In this document: positions 56,758 through 64,000 of the stretch, piece by piece
Position numbering within the stretch: the first letter of the stretch is position 1
Layout: every line of letters begins with the position of its first letter
Source: Pseudomonas sp. CC120222-01a
Lineage (GTDB): Bacteria; Pseudomonadota; Gammaproteobacteria; Pseudomonadales; Pseudomonadaceae
Reading direction: 5' to 3'
DNA length: 64,000 bases
Assembly (NCBI RefSeq): GCF_003097235.1
Contig: NZ_QEQQ01000003.1
Location: 1-64,000 of the forward strand
Notes under the pieces: generated by a model
Told to the model about the DNA's origin: nothing
What the model saw: only the letters and a program-made list of their open reading frames with translations
Databases searched by the model: none
Program-made: the position numbers and the translations under genes

Positions 56758-57140
56758 TTTGTTCAGAATGCGCTGGGCTTTGTCTTTGATGGCCGCAGGC
56801 GAGTCGTTCGTGGGGTTACTATGACTCGTTGCGCAGGATCGTCTAATGTCGATATTCGTTGTTTATGGATGTAGCGGCCAGTGATAAGCTTGTCAATTCC
56901 ATAGTTAGCTCATACGACCTAGCCTAGCTAACAGACCATGCGTGGTGGCTGTGTCGCTAGGCTAGGGCGTAAGCCTTTCACTCCGATCATAGGCCTAATG
57001 GTATTTTCAGATGAGAGGCGCTATTTCACGAGTAAGCATCTCAATGCTGACGCCTTTTTGTGCCTTCATCTGCCCGAATGGACGGCCATCGATCGAGCTG
57101 GATTAGTCTTTTGTTAAGGAAAGTTGCTGATTATGCGGCC
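56758..57140. other. Intergenic stretch between the island and the catabolic cluster
   Basis: No intact gene. Bases 56765-56830 read on the minus strand give a protein-like scrap (NPTNDSPAAIKDKAQRIL) that may be the end of a lost gene. An 11-bp perfect inverted repeat lies at 56918-56966. Confidence 0.4.
56918..56966. repeat. 11-bp perfect inverted repeat CCTAGCCTAGC
   Basis: CCTAGCCTAGC 56918-56928 and GCTAGGCTAGG 56956-56966 are exact complements around a 27-base spacer. The arm is itself a tandem CCTAG repeat. A recombination or protein-binding site is possible. Confidence 0.6.
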
Positions 57141-58298
57141 TTAGGCAGTCCTTCCGCCCAAGACCTCGGCAACCCAATCAGCAATGATGTGACCTGCGTT
57201 GACAGGGTTGTCAAAGCTGGAGTGCTGGACTCCACCTTCTCGCTCGGAAAATACTTTCAGCTGACGGTTCGGGCTGTTGATGAGTTGCTCGTAGGTCCTA
57301 TGTGCCCATTTCAATGGGATTTGGGAGTCTTTTTCCCCGTGGGTCACCAGGAATGGCACCTTAATCCGATCTAATATGCCATCGAGATGGACGTTTTCAG
57401 CAATGCTCATGAATTCGTCCATGTCCTTGGCTCCCCAGACCCACTGGACGTGTGCCCAATAATGCGGAACAGGGAAATCGCCCTCTTTTTCTAGCCGACG
57501 TTTCTGCACATCCCGCCAGTCATGGTTGGCTCCCCAGACCACACCGCAAGCAAAGCGTGGCTCAAACGCTACTGCGCGGGGGCAGTAGTAGCCGCCCAGC
57601 GATACGCCTTCCATACCAATACGCTTAGGATCCACATCATCCCGGGTCTCCAGCCAATCAACTACACGACTTGCCCAGTGTTCACTGTCAAATCGCGCAG
57701 TCAATCCATGCAGGCGGAGTGCTTCACCCGTGCCAGGCTGGTCAACCACCAACGACGAAACACCGCGCTTGGCTAACCAGCTCGGTAGACCAACCCGGTA
57801 TTTCATTTCTTTCGTCGAGTCGAGCCCGTTGACTTGGACGAGAAGGGGAGCAGGCCCTTCCACGCCTTCAGCTCGCACGTACAGCGCCGAAAGTACCTTG
57901 CCCTCGTAAGGGATCTCAACGCGTTCGCAGTTTTCTTTGGAGAGCGTGATGCCTTGGGAGAAGCAGTCGAGGAACTGCTGGAATAGCGCACCACGGCCAG
58001 GAGCACCGTGTGCTTGCAGGCGTTCGCAAGTCAAATAGTATGTGGCGGCCCGATTGTACTTTTCACCCGCCGAAAGCATGCGCCCGGCTGCTTCGTCTTC
58101 CTTGGCCAACCCCACCAGTTTGTCAGCCATCTTGCTCCAGGTCTCCCTGAATGCTTGAGTGCCCGCGGCATCGGGTTGTTTGGCCGCATCTTGCAGCGGA
58201 GCGCACATCTCTTCGATTTCGCCCATTCGGGCGCCCATCTCGATTGCCAGATCAACCGAGAGATTCCAGACGTAATTTGTGGGGAAGTAACGGAACAT
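57141..58298 (-). CDS. Alpha/beta hydrolase, 2,6-dihydroxypseudooxynicotine-hydrolase-like
   Basis: A 385-residue hydrolase. A helical N-terminal part (residues 1-110, MFRYFPTNYVWNLSVDLAIE) precedes the alpha/beta core, a layout shared with the C-C-bond hydrolase of the nicotine pathway and FrsA-like proteins. Nucleophile Ser is in GVSLGGYY, acid Asp probably in HGEKDSQIP, and His in the GGVQHSSF segment near the end. Such enzymes cleave carbon-carbon or ester bonds of ring-derived acids. It is transcribed with its back to the LysR gene at 58463 and faces no obvious partner; AAGGA is eight bases before its ATG. Confidence 0.8.
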   Translation of the reverse strand: MFRYFPTNYVWNLSVDLAIEMGARMGEIEEMCAPLQDAAKQPDAAGTQAFRETWSKMADKLVGLAKEDEAAGRMLSAGEKYNRAATYYLTCERLQAHGAPGRGALFQQFLDCFSQGITLSKENCERVEIPYEGKVLSALYVRAEGVEGPAPLLVQVNGLDSTKEMKYRVGLPSWLAKRGVSSLVVDQPGTGEALRLHGLTARFDSEHWASRVVDWLETRDDVDPKRIGMEGVSLGGYYCPRAVAFEPRFACGVVWGANHDWRDVQKRRLEKEGDFPVPHYWAHVQWVWGAKDMDEFMSIAENVHLDGILDRIKVPFLVTHGEKDSQIPLKWAHRTYEQLINSPNRQLKVFSEREGGVQHSSFDNPVNAGHIIADWVAEVLGGRTA

Positions 58299-58310
58299 TC
58301 TTATTGTCCT

Positions 58311-58366
58311 TGTCAGCTTTCAGGGTGGTATCCGCCGCAAGCGGAAACGAAAAATGTAAGCTGACA
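58311..58366. promoter_or_regulatory. Concentric inverted repeats upstream of the hydrolase gene
   Basis: TGTCAGCTT 58311-58319 pairs with AAGCTGACA 58358-58366, and TCCGC 58331-58335 with GCGGA 58341-58345. Both share a centre at about 58338. The site starts 12 bases upstream of the hydrolase ATG: leader hairpin or operator. Confidence 0.5.
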
Positions 58367-58462
58367 GAACAGTATGCAGTTGGAAGTGGCTTGGCCAATC
58401 GTGAGTGGGGATGCGTGGTATCGCCAAATTCGATGAAGGCATCCCCGTGTATTAGCCCTCAC

Positions 58463-59413
58463 TCATCCGCTTGCTTTAGCCAAGCTGAGGGTTGAACGAT
58501 GATCGCGCTCGCTTTCGTGAACGAACTCGACAATCTGTTTCCGGAGCCACCTATGCAAAGGGTCGCCTTCCATACTTTTATGCCACTGCATGTTTTCGTG
58601 CATCACAGGTATTTTCACTGGGGGAGGAAGTACCTTCAGTGGGATGTATTGGGCGTATAGCTTGGCCAAGCGTTCAGGCATGGTGGCTACACGACGAGTC
58701 CCTACCAGCAACTGTGGCAGCGTATTGAAATCTGTGGTGATGACCTCAAGCTTGCGTTTGAACCCGTACTGGCTCATAAACCAGTCCTCAATACTCAGCT
58801 GTCGTGAGCGGCCAAACCCTACGCTGATGTGCCCCATCTGCATGTACTGCTCGAGCGTCAACGAGGTCCCGACTTCGGGGTTGTCCCGCCAAACCACACA
58901 GACGTGTTCCTCCTCGAACAGCAGCGCTGTCGGATGACCTTCAATCACGTAGCGCTCAGGGAAAATGATGAGATCTATCTCTCCTCGAGTAGCCATTTCA
59001 ATGGCTTGCTCACCAGGAGGATGCAGCTCAAAAGTAATTCCTGGAGCGATGTCATGAATTCTCTGAATGAAGCGGGCGAAGACCACACTGATCAAATAAT
59101 CTGATGCTGCGATCCGGAAGTGACGCTTACTCGAGGTCGGATCACAGACAGGTTTTGTGGTTATGGACGAGCGGATCGTGAGCAGTACCTCACGCACCGG
59201 CCCTACCAGTTCCTGGGCATAGGGCGTGGGCTGCATGGTTCGCCCCACCTGCACCAGCAAGTCGTCTTCGAAATATTTGCGTAAGCGAGCCAGTACACCG
59301 CTGGTCGCTGATTGAGTCATGTGGAGGCGTTCGGCAGCACGGGTAATGTTCTGTTCGTCGAGCAGAACGTCCAGGGCTACCAGTAGATTCAGGTCTAGGT
59401 GCTGAAAGCGCAT
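58463..59413 (-). CDS. LysR family regulator (NodD-like branch)
   Basis: A 316-residue LTTR. Residues 1-65 form the DNA-binding part: FQHLDLNLLVALDVLLDEQN, ITRAAERLHMTQSATSGVLA and VGRTMQPTPYAQEL. The effector domain has FRIAASDYLISVVFARFI and GEIDLIIFPERYVIEGHP. NodD/PcpR-like regulators often respond to aromatic or phenolic inducers. It lies between the hydrolase gene and the divergent Rieske gene; its own promoter region contains a perfect 11-bp inverted repeat. Confidence 0.9.
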   Translation of the reverse strand: MRFQHLDLNLLVALDVLLDEQNITRAAERLHMTQSATSGVLARLRKYFEDDLLVQVGRTMQPTPYAQELVGPVREVLLTIRSSITTKPVCDPTSSKRHFRIAASDYLISVVFARFIQRIHDIAPGITFELHPPGEQAIEMATRGEIDLIIFPERYVIEGHPTALLFEEEHVCVVWRDNPEVGTSLTLEQYMQMGHISVGFGRSRQLSIEDWFMSQYGFKRKLEVITTDFNTLPQLLVGTRRVATMPERLAKLYAQYIPLKVLPPPVKIPVMHENMQWHKSMEGDPLHRWLRKQIVEFVHESERDHRSTLSLAKASG

Positions 59414-59748
59414 GGTGATAGCTCACGGTTTTTGTATTTATTTTCGAGATACCCTCCATCCATTTCAAAAAAACGTCAAGCCTGGTTTTTTTGAAGCGGC
59501 TACCGCTCCACGGCCACTGAGGCCTCTATCAAGCATCGCAAATTGAGATACCACGTATCGCCATACGCGATTGGTCGGGTACAGCCCTCGCCACCACCCT
59601 GCGCTACGAATGTCGTCAGCTGTGAGTACGGGCGTTTACAGGCCGCTAATTTCCGGTATGCCTGGTTTCCTCTGCTGCTCACGCTTTATCCAAGAACGAA
59701 GCACCTGTAGTCGACAGCGGGGCGAGTACTGCTGAGACAGGGAATTTG
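59414..59748. promoter_or_regulatory. Divergent promoter region of the LysR and Rieske genes
   Basis: It contains the perfect inverted repeat TTCAAAAAAAC 59464-59474 / GTTTTTTTGAA 59485-59495 around 10 bases. A-tract arms are typical of a bent regulatory site but could also form a bidirectional terminator. No gene is evident in the remaining 250 bases. Confidence 0.5.
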
Positions 59749-60096
59749 ATGAAGTTACAGCCCCTTTGCCCACTGGCCGATATCGGAGAGCTTCAGTCCC
59801 GCGGCTTCGATCCGGAGCGCAACGGTTCAGATACGGTTTTCGTCGTACGGCACGGCGGCATTCTTCGCGTCTACGAAAACAAGTGCCCTCATCTGCTTGT
59901 CCCTTTGGAGTACCGCAAAAACCGCTTCCTCAGCGCTGATGGTGCGCGAATTATCTGTTACGCGCACGGCGCTCAATTTCGGCCGGAGGACGGGGTTTGT
60001 GTATATGGCCCATGTTTGGGCGAAAGGCTGCGGGTCCTAGAGCATGTTGAACATGAAGGATGGATCTGGATCGCAGGGGAGTGTGGTGATACCTAG
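59749..60096 (+). CDS. Rieske 2Fe-2S ferredoxin-like protein
   Basis: A 115-residue protein from ATG 59749 behind AGGGAA. It carries one Rieske domain: the CPH of NKCPHLLVP and the CYAH of IICYAHGAQF, about 20 residues apart, ligate the cluster with two Cys and two His. Length and lack of a catalytic domain fit an electron-transfer ferredoxin for a ring-hydroxylating oxygenase or a stand-alone Rieske protein. No oxygenase is in the window; it may lie beyond the right edge. Confidence 0.88.
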   Translation: MKLQPLCPLADIGELQSRGFDPERNGSDTVFVVRHGGILRVYENKCPHLLVPLEYRKNRFLSADGARIICYAHGAQFRPEDGVCVYGPCLGERLRVLEHVEHEGWIWIAGECGDT

Positions 60097-60484
60097 GTAT
60101 CGCGCTGCGCGATAGGTTGCATCCGTCTACTCGATTGGTCAAATGCGGTGATTGCCGGGAAGCTGTGTACAGCCAGAACTCAAAGGCCGCTGCGTATGTG
60201 ATGTCTGATGTTGCACGCAGTGAGCCACAAGATGGTTAAGCCATCGACAACAACAATAATGAGGTTCATCACTATGTACGCCGCCCTAAGTGCCGTCGCC
60301 TGCTCGACACGTCTCCTGCATCCCATCACGTTCAATCCTGAAAACCCTCCTGAAATCTCAAGATAACGGTTGAGCCGACATTCGGTTCGTTCTCGATGCA
60401 GGCCCACCCTGCAGTCATGCCGTTTGACATGTTGAATTCAAATCCTGCGGACACTGATTTGTTCGCTGGTTGAGGGTCCCTACG
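60097..60484. other. Intergenic region before the YCF48/MMPL pair
   Basis: About 390 bases. The only reading frame with some support is a 30-codon one, ATG 60274 to TAA 60366, preceded by GAGG; it has no recognisable features and may be a leader or a gene scrap. A promoter for the following operon should lie here. Confidence 0.4.
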
Positions 60485-61540
60485 ATGAAAAAGTTATTTT
60501 CTGGTTGGTTGATTGTAATTGCCTCTGGGCTTTCGCCCGCCTGGGCCGGCAACCCCGTGCTTGAACAGTCTGCGATAGTCGGACGGCAAGCCATGCATGC
60601 GGTTTTGCAAGATGTTGCGCGAGCGGGAGATCGGCTGGTAGCGGTTGGTGAGCGTGGCGTCGTTCTGCTTTCTGATGACAATGGCACCTCCTGGCGCCAG
60701 GCCTCTGCAGTGCCGGTGAGCGCAAGTCTGAGCGCAGTGCAGTTTGTTGATGAGCATCATGGTTGGGCAGTTGGGCATGCCGGCGTTGTCCTGAAGAGTG
60801 AAGATGGTGGTGAGCATTGGACTCTTCAGCTTGATGGCCTGCGTGCTGCAGCGCTTGAATTGGGAAGCGCCAAAGAATCAGGCAATCAGGCCAGAATAGA
60901 TGCGGCCGAACATCTGGTGGAGGACGGCGCCGACAAGCCCTTGCTAGCGCTCGATTTCACCGATGCTCAACGGGGCATGGTTTTTGGTGCCTATGGACTT
61001 GCATTCATGACCCAAGACGGCGGTCAAAGCTGGGAGTCCATCATGGATCGGTTACCTAATCCCCGCGGCCTTCACATATACGCGGTCACTCGTAGCAAGG
61101 ACGCCATGATCGTTGCTGGTGAACAAGGCTTACTGCTGCGTTCCTCTGACGAAGGGGAGCAATTCAATGCTGTGCAAGCCCCTTACGAAGGCAGTTTGTT
61201 CACTGCTGCGACTTTTCCCGATGGTCGGATGGCAGTAGGTGGATTACGCGGCAACTTGTTCAGCTCATCCGATGACGGTATGAGCTTCCAGACCCTTGCC
61301 AATCCTGTCCCCGCTTCAGTCAACGGCATGCGGGTAGTCGGTGATCAACTGGTCCTGGCCAACCAAGCTGGCATGGTCTTGCGGGGCGGCTTGGCCAGCT
61401 TTTCCCCCAGACCGCAAATGGTCACTGATGGCTTGCCTTTGACCGCTGTCACCCAAACCGCTGATGGGGCCCTCGTGGCGGTGGGTATGGCTGGTGCCCG
61501 TCGCGTAGCAGCTACCTCTAACCTTTCTTCTGCGGATTGA
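60485..61540 (+). CDS. Exported YCF48/BNR-repeat protein
   Basis: A 351-residue protein from ATG 60485 behind GAGGG. A Sec signal peptide (residues 1-21, ending PAWA) precedes a beta-propeller of YCF48-type repeats: VGERGVVLLSDDNGTSWRQA, VGHAGVVLKSEDGGEHWTLQ, GLAFMTQDGGQSWES and GLLLRSSDEGEQF. The S/T-x-D-x-G-x-S-W Asp-box recurs four or more times. In Pseudomonas catabolic clusters this protein pairs with an MMPL permease and DUF1302/DUF1329 outer-membrane proteins. It is separated from the MMPL gene by three bases. Confidence 0.87.
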   Translation: MKKLFSGWLIVIASGLSPAWAGNPVLEQSAIVGRQAMHAVLQDVARAGDRLVAVGERGVVLLSDDNGTSWRQASAVPVSASLSAVQFVDEHHGWAVGHAGVVLKSEDGGEHWTLQLDGLRAAALELGSAKESGNQARIDAAEHLVEDGADKPLLALDFTDAQRGMVFGAYGLAFMTQDGGQSWESIMDRLPNPRGLHIYAVTRSKDAMIVAGEQGLLLRSSDEGEQFNAVQAPYEGSLFTAATFPDGRMAVGGLRGNLFSSSDDGMSFQTLANPVPASVNGMRVVGDQLVLANQAGMVLRGGLASFSPRPQMVTDGLPLTAVTQTADGALVAVGMAGARRVAATSNLSSAD

Positions 61541-61543
61541 GCC

Positions 61544-64000
61544 ATGCATTCCTCGACTACCTCCGCGCCCGCCAGTGGCCGTATTGATGACTTTGACAGC
61601 GCTTCCGGCTCGTTACTGGAGCGCGCATTGTTTAACCACCGTAAGCTGGTGCTGTTGCTCTGCTTGGCGGCGACCCTGCTATTGGGCTGGCAAGCAACTC
61701 GCCTGACGCTCAATGCGAGCTTTGAAAAAATGATTCCGCGGGATCACCCGTTCATTCATAACTACCTGGAGCACCGCCAGGAGCTAGCAGGCCTTGGAAA
61801 TGCCGTGCGGATAGCAGTCGCCAATCCGCATGGCAGCATCTATGACAAGGATTATCTGCACAGCCTTCAACGTCTTAGTGATGAAATCTATCTGCTGCCC
61901 GGTGTTGATCGCACGGCCATGAAATCGCTGTGGACGCCCTCCACGCGCTGGACGGGCGTAACGGAAGAAGGTTTGGAGGGCGGGCCGGTCATCCCTGACG
62001 GCTATGACGGCGAAGAAGCCAGTCTCACTGCATTGAAGCGCAACGTGGAACGGTCGAACGAGATCGGCCAGTTGGTAGCCTTCGATCAACAATCAAGCAT
62101 CATCTATGTTCCATTGTTGGATAAAACTCCTGACGGCCTGGCGCTCGACTACACCGTTTTTGCGCATGAATTGGAATCACTGCGTGCCAAATACCAACAG
62201 GAGGGGGTGACGATCTACATCACCGGATTTGCCAAAGTCGTCGGTGACCTGATCGATGGCCTCCAGCAAATCCTTGTGTTCTTTGCTGCAGCAATAGCCA
62301 TCACCGCACTGATCCTTTACTGGTATACGCGCTGCATACGGAGTACCGGGTTGGTCGTGGTGTGTTCATTGGTAGCCGTTATCTGGCAGTTGGGCCTTCT
62401 GCCTATGCTGGGCTACGAGCTGGATCCTTACTCGGTACTGGTGCCGTTCTTGGTCTTTGCCATCGGAATGAGCCATGGTGCCCAGAAGATGAATGGCATC
62501 ATGCAGGACATTGGGCGGGGCATGCACCGGCTGGTGGCCGCTCGGTTCACATTCAGAAGACTCTTCCTCGCAGGTCTTACAGCCCTGCTGTGCGACGCCG
62601 TTGGCTTTGCGGTTCTGATGATCATTCAGATCCAGGTGATCCAGGACTTGGCAGTTATCGCGAGTCTGGGTGTAGCAGTACTGATCTTCACCAATCTCAT
62701 CCTTCTGCCCGTGTTGTTGTCATACGTGGGGGTCAGCGCGACTGCCGCACGCCGTAGTCTCCGGGCTGAAGAGGCAGAGGCTTCGGGTGAGGAAAAACAC
62801 GCGGTCTGGCGATTCCTTGACTTGTTCACGCGTCGTCGCTGGGCTGCCGGCTGTGTTGTCGTGGCCGGCCTGATGGCAGTGGGGGGCTATGCGGTAAGTT
62901 TGAATCTCAAAATCGGTGATCTGGACGCCGGCGCCCCAGAACTACGTCCCGACTCTCGTTACAATCGGGACAATGCCTTCATCACCCAGCATTACGGCGC
63001 CAGCAGTGATGTCTTCGCTGTCATGGTGCAAACTCCGGCGGGAGGCTGCTCTGCGTATGACACACTCAAACGTGTCGATGACCTTGACTGGCAATTGCGT
63101 GAACTTGAAGGGGTTGATTCCACGAACTCATTGGCGGTATTGAATCGCCGAGTGCTGGTCGGACTGTCGGAAGGCAACCCGAAATGGTATGAGCTGGTCA
63201 ATAACCAAGCCTCATTGAATATGGTCACCGCTGGTGCTCCGCGCGGCCTGTACAACGACGATTGCAGTTTGTTGACACTGTATGCCTACCTCAAAGATCA
63301 CAAGGCCGACACGCTCACTCGAGTTGTAGACAGTGTTCAAAGCTTCGCCACCGAAAATGACAGCGAGCAAGCCAAGTTCTTGCTTGCGGCTGGCAGTGCG
63401 GGGATCGAGGCAGCAACCAACATCGTGGTCAAGAAGGCTAACCATGACATGTTGTGGTGGGTCTACGGAGCAGTGATCCTCCTCTGCCTCGTGACCTTCC
63501 GCTCGTGGAGAGCAGTGCTCTGTGCCGTGCTGCCGCTGGTGCTCACCTCGATACTGTGCGAAGCGCTCATGGTAGCGCTGGGCATGGGTGTCAAGGTCGC
63601 AACGCTGCCAGTCATTGCCCTGGGTGTGGGCATCGGGGTCGATTATGCGCTTTACGTGATGAGCATTGTCCTGGCCCAGATGCGGCAAGGCGCCAGTCTT
63701 TCGGAAGCGTATTACCGCGCTCTGTTGTTCACCGGCAAGGTTGTGATGTTGACAGGTGTGACGCTGGCAATCGGCGTTGCAACCTGGATTCTTTCACCCA
63801 TCAAGTTCCAAGCTGACATGGGAGTGCTGCTGGCCTTCATGTTTATCTGGAACATGGTCGGCGCGCTGATTCTGCTGCCAGCGCTTGCTTATTTCCTGCT
63901 GCCAAAACCAACCGTTCAGTTACCGATCGACTCTTCGAACCCTGGCTCGACCCGAGACGAACTGGAATCGCTCGTCCCAGTCACGGCTTGTCATCTCAAG
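61544..64000 (+). CDS. MMPL/RND superfamily permease (partial, runs off right edge)
   Basis: The frame from ATG 61544 is open for 819 codons to the window end without a stop. Layout: one N-terminal helix (LVLLLCLAATLLLGWQA), a periplasmic domain with the SFEKMIPRDHPFI opening, helices in 240-420 (ILVFFAAAIAITALILYWY; LVPFLVFAIGMSHGAQKMNG), a second periplasmic domain and helices again (VIALGVGIGVDYALYVMSIV). The GVGIGVDYALY motif and SHG are typical of MMPL-type RND permeases. It probably moves a hydrophobic compound with the exported YCF48 protein, its operon neighbour. Confidence 0.9.
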   Translation, partial: MHSSTTSAPASGRIDDFDSASGSLLERALFNHRKLVLLLCLAATLLLGWQATRLTLNASFEKMIPRDHPFIHNYLEHRQELAGLGNAVRIAVANPHGSIYDKDYLHSLQRLSDEIYLLPGVDRTAMKSLWTPSTRWTGVTEEGLEGGPVIPDGYDGEEASLTALKRNVERSNEIGQLVAFDQQSSIIYVPLLDKTPDGLALDYTVFAHELESLRAKYQQEGVTIYITGFAKVVGDLIDGLQQILVFFAAAIAITALILYWYTRCIRSTGLVVVCSLVAVIWQLGLLPMLGYELDPYSVLVPFLVFAIGMSHGAQKMNGIMQDIGRGMHRLVAARFTFRRLFLAGLTALLCDAVGFAVLMIIQIQVIQDLAVIASLGVAVLIFTNLILLPVLLSYVGVSATAARRSLRAEEAEASGEEKHAVWRFLDLFTRRRWAAGCVVVAGLMAVGGYAVSLNLKIGDLDAGAPELRPDSRYNRDNAFITQHYGASSDVFAVMVQTPAGGCSAYDTLKRVDDLDWQLRELEGVDSTNSLAVLNRRVLVGLSEGNPKWYELVNNQASLNMVTAGAPRGLYNDDCSLLTLYAYLKDHKADTLTRVVDSVQSFATENDSEQAKFLLAAGSAGIEAATNIVVKKANHDMLWWVYGAVILLCLVTFRSWRAVLCAVLPLVLTSILCEALMVALGMGVKVATLPVIALGVGIGVDYALYVMSIVLAQMRQGASLSEAYYRALLFTGKVVMLTGVTLAIGVATWILSPIKFQADMGVLLAFMFIWNMVGALILLPALAYFLLPKPTVQLPIDSSNPGSTRDELESLVPVTACHLK

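Overview
The window is a GC-rich chromosomal segment from a Pseudomonas, most likely the P. putida group. Pointers are the two REP families typical of that group, a 403-residue creatinase matching the P. putida enzyme, the glcCDEFG-glcB glycolate locus, a DUF2388 protein and the DUF1543 protein. No rRNA, tRNA or CRISPR array was seen.

Layout. 1-1.2 kb: end of an IS1182-type transposase, a small DUF3630-like protein and a degraded stretch. 1.2-6.4 kb: DUF1543 protein, an SDR dehydrogenase, a TrbK-like lipoprotein, a 5'-nucleotidase, a LysE exporter and a SulP anion transporter. 6.4-10.8 kb: a reverse-strand operon of a membrane protein, a membrane-anchored TIGR01777 epimerase and an 815-residue fusion of an alpha/beta hydrolase with a PEP-synthase-like phosphotransferase. 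This is the strongest candidate in the window for an undescribed enzyme system. 10.9-17.2 kb: an Rrf2 regulator facing a CxxC flavoprotein across a 65-bp palindrome, a formate/nitrite-type channel, a 5'-truncated acetyltransferase, a hydroxyacid dehydrogenase, and a LysR/MFS pair. 17.2-20.2 kb: a TonB-receptor scrap and an Rhs/TccC-like toxin with an unrecognised membrane-active tail.

20.3-26.6 kb: GST, a broken TauE/SafE gene, an anchored membrane protein, an AhpD-like protein, a CynX-type MFS, a MocR regulator and a flavin reductase. 26.8-34.3 kb: glycolate/glyoxylate module; GlcDEF oxidise glycolate to glyoxylate, GlcB condenses it with acetyl-CoA to malate, and divergent GlcC has two visible operators. 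34.4-39.0 kb: small exported proteins, a LysR regulator and katG. 39.2-43.0 kb: creatinase, an MHS-type transporter and a GlxA-type regulator, a probable creatine-use locus. 43.1-51.4 kb: pssA, a membrane GGDEF protein, ppnN, yeiH with its LysR regulator, and a nicotinamidase-like gene overlapping pncB.

51.5-57 kb is an accessory island of lower GC, without REPs: an XRE-type regulator and seven small or unknown proteins, including a paralogous pair, a calcineurin-like phosphoesterase and a Zn-ribbon-like protein. 57-64 kb looks like the left part of a catabolic cluster for a hydrophobic or aromatic compound: a C-C-bond hydrolase-like protein, a LysR regulator, a Rieske ferredoxin, a secreted YCF48/BNR protein and an MMPL/RND permease that runs off the right edge. 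Several genes are visibly decayed (GNAT, TauE, TonB receptor, possibly nicotinamidase).
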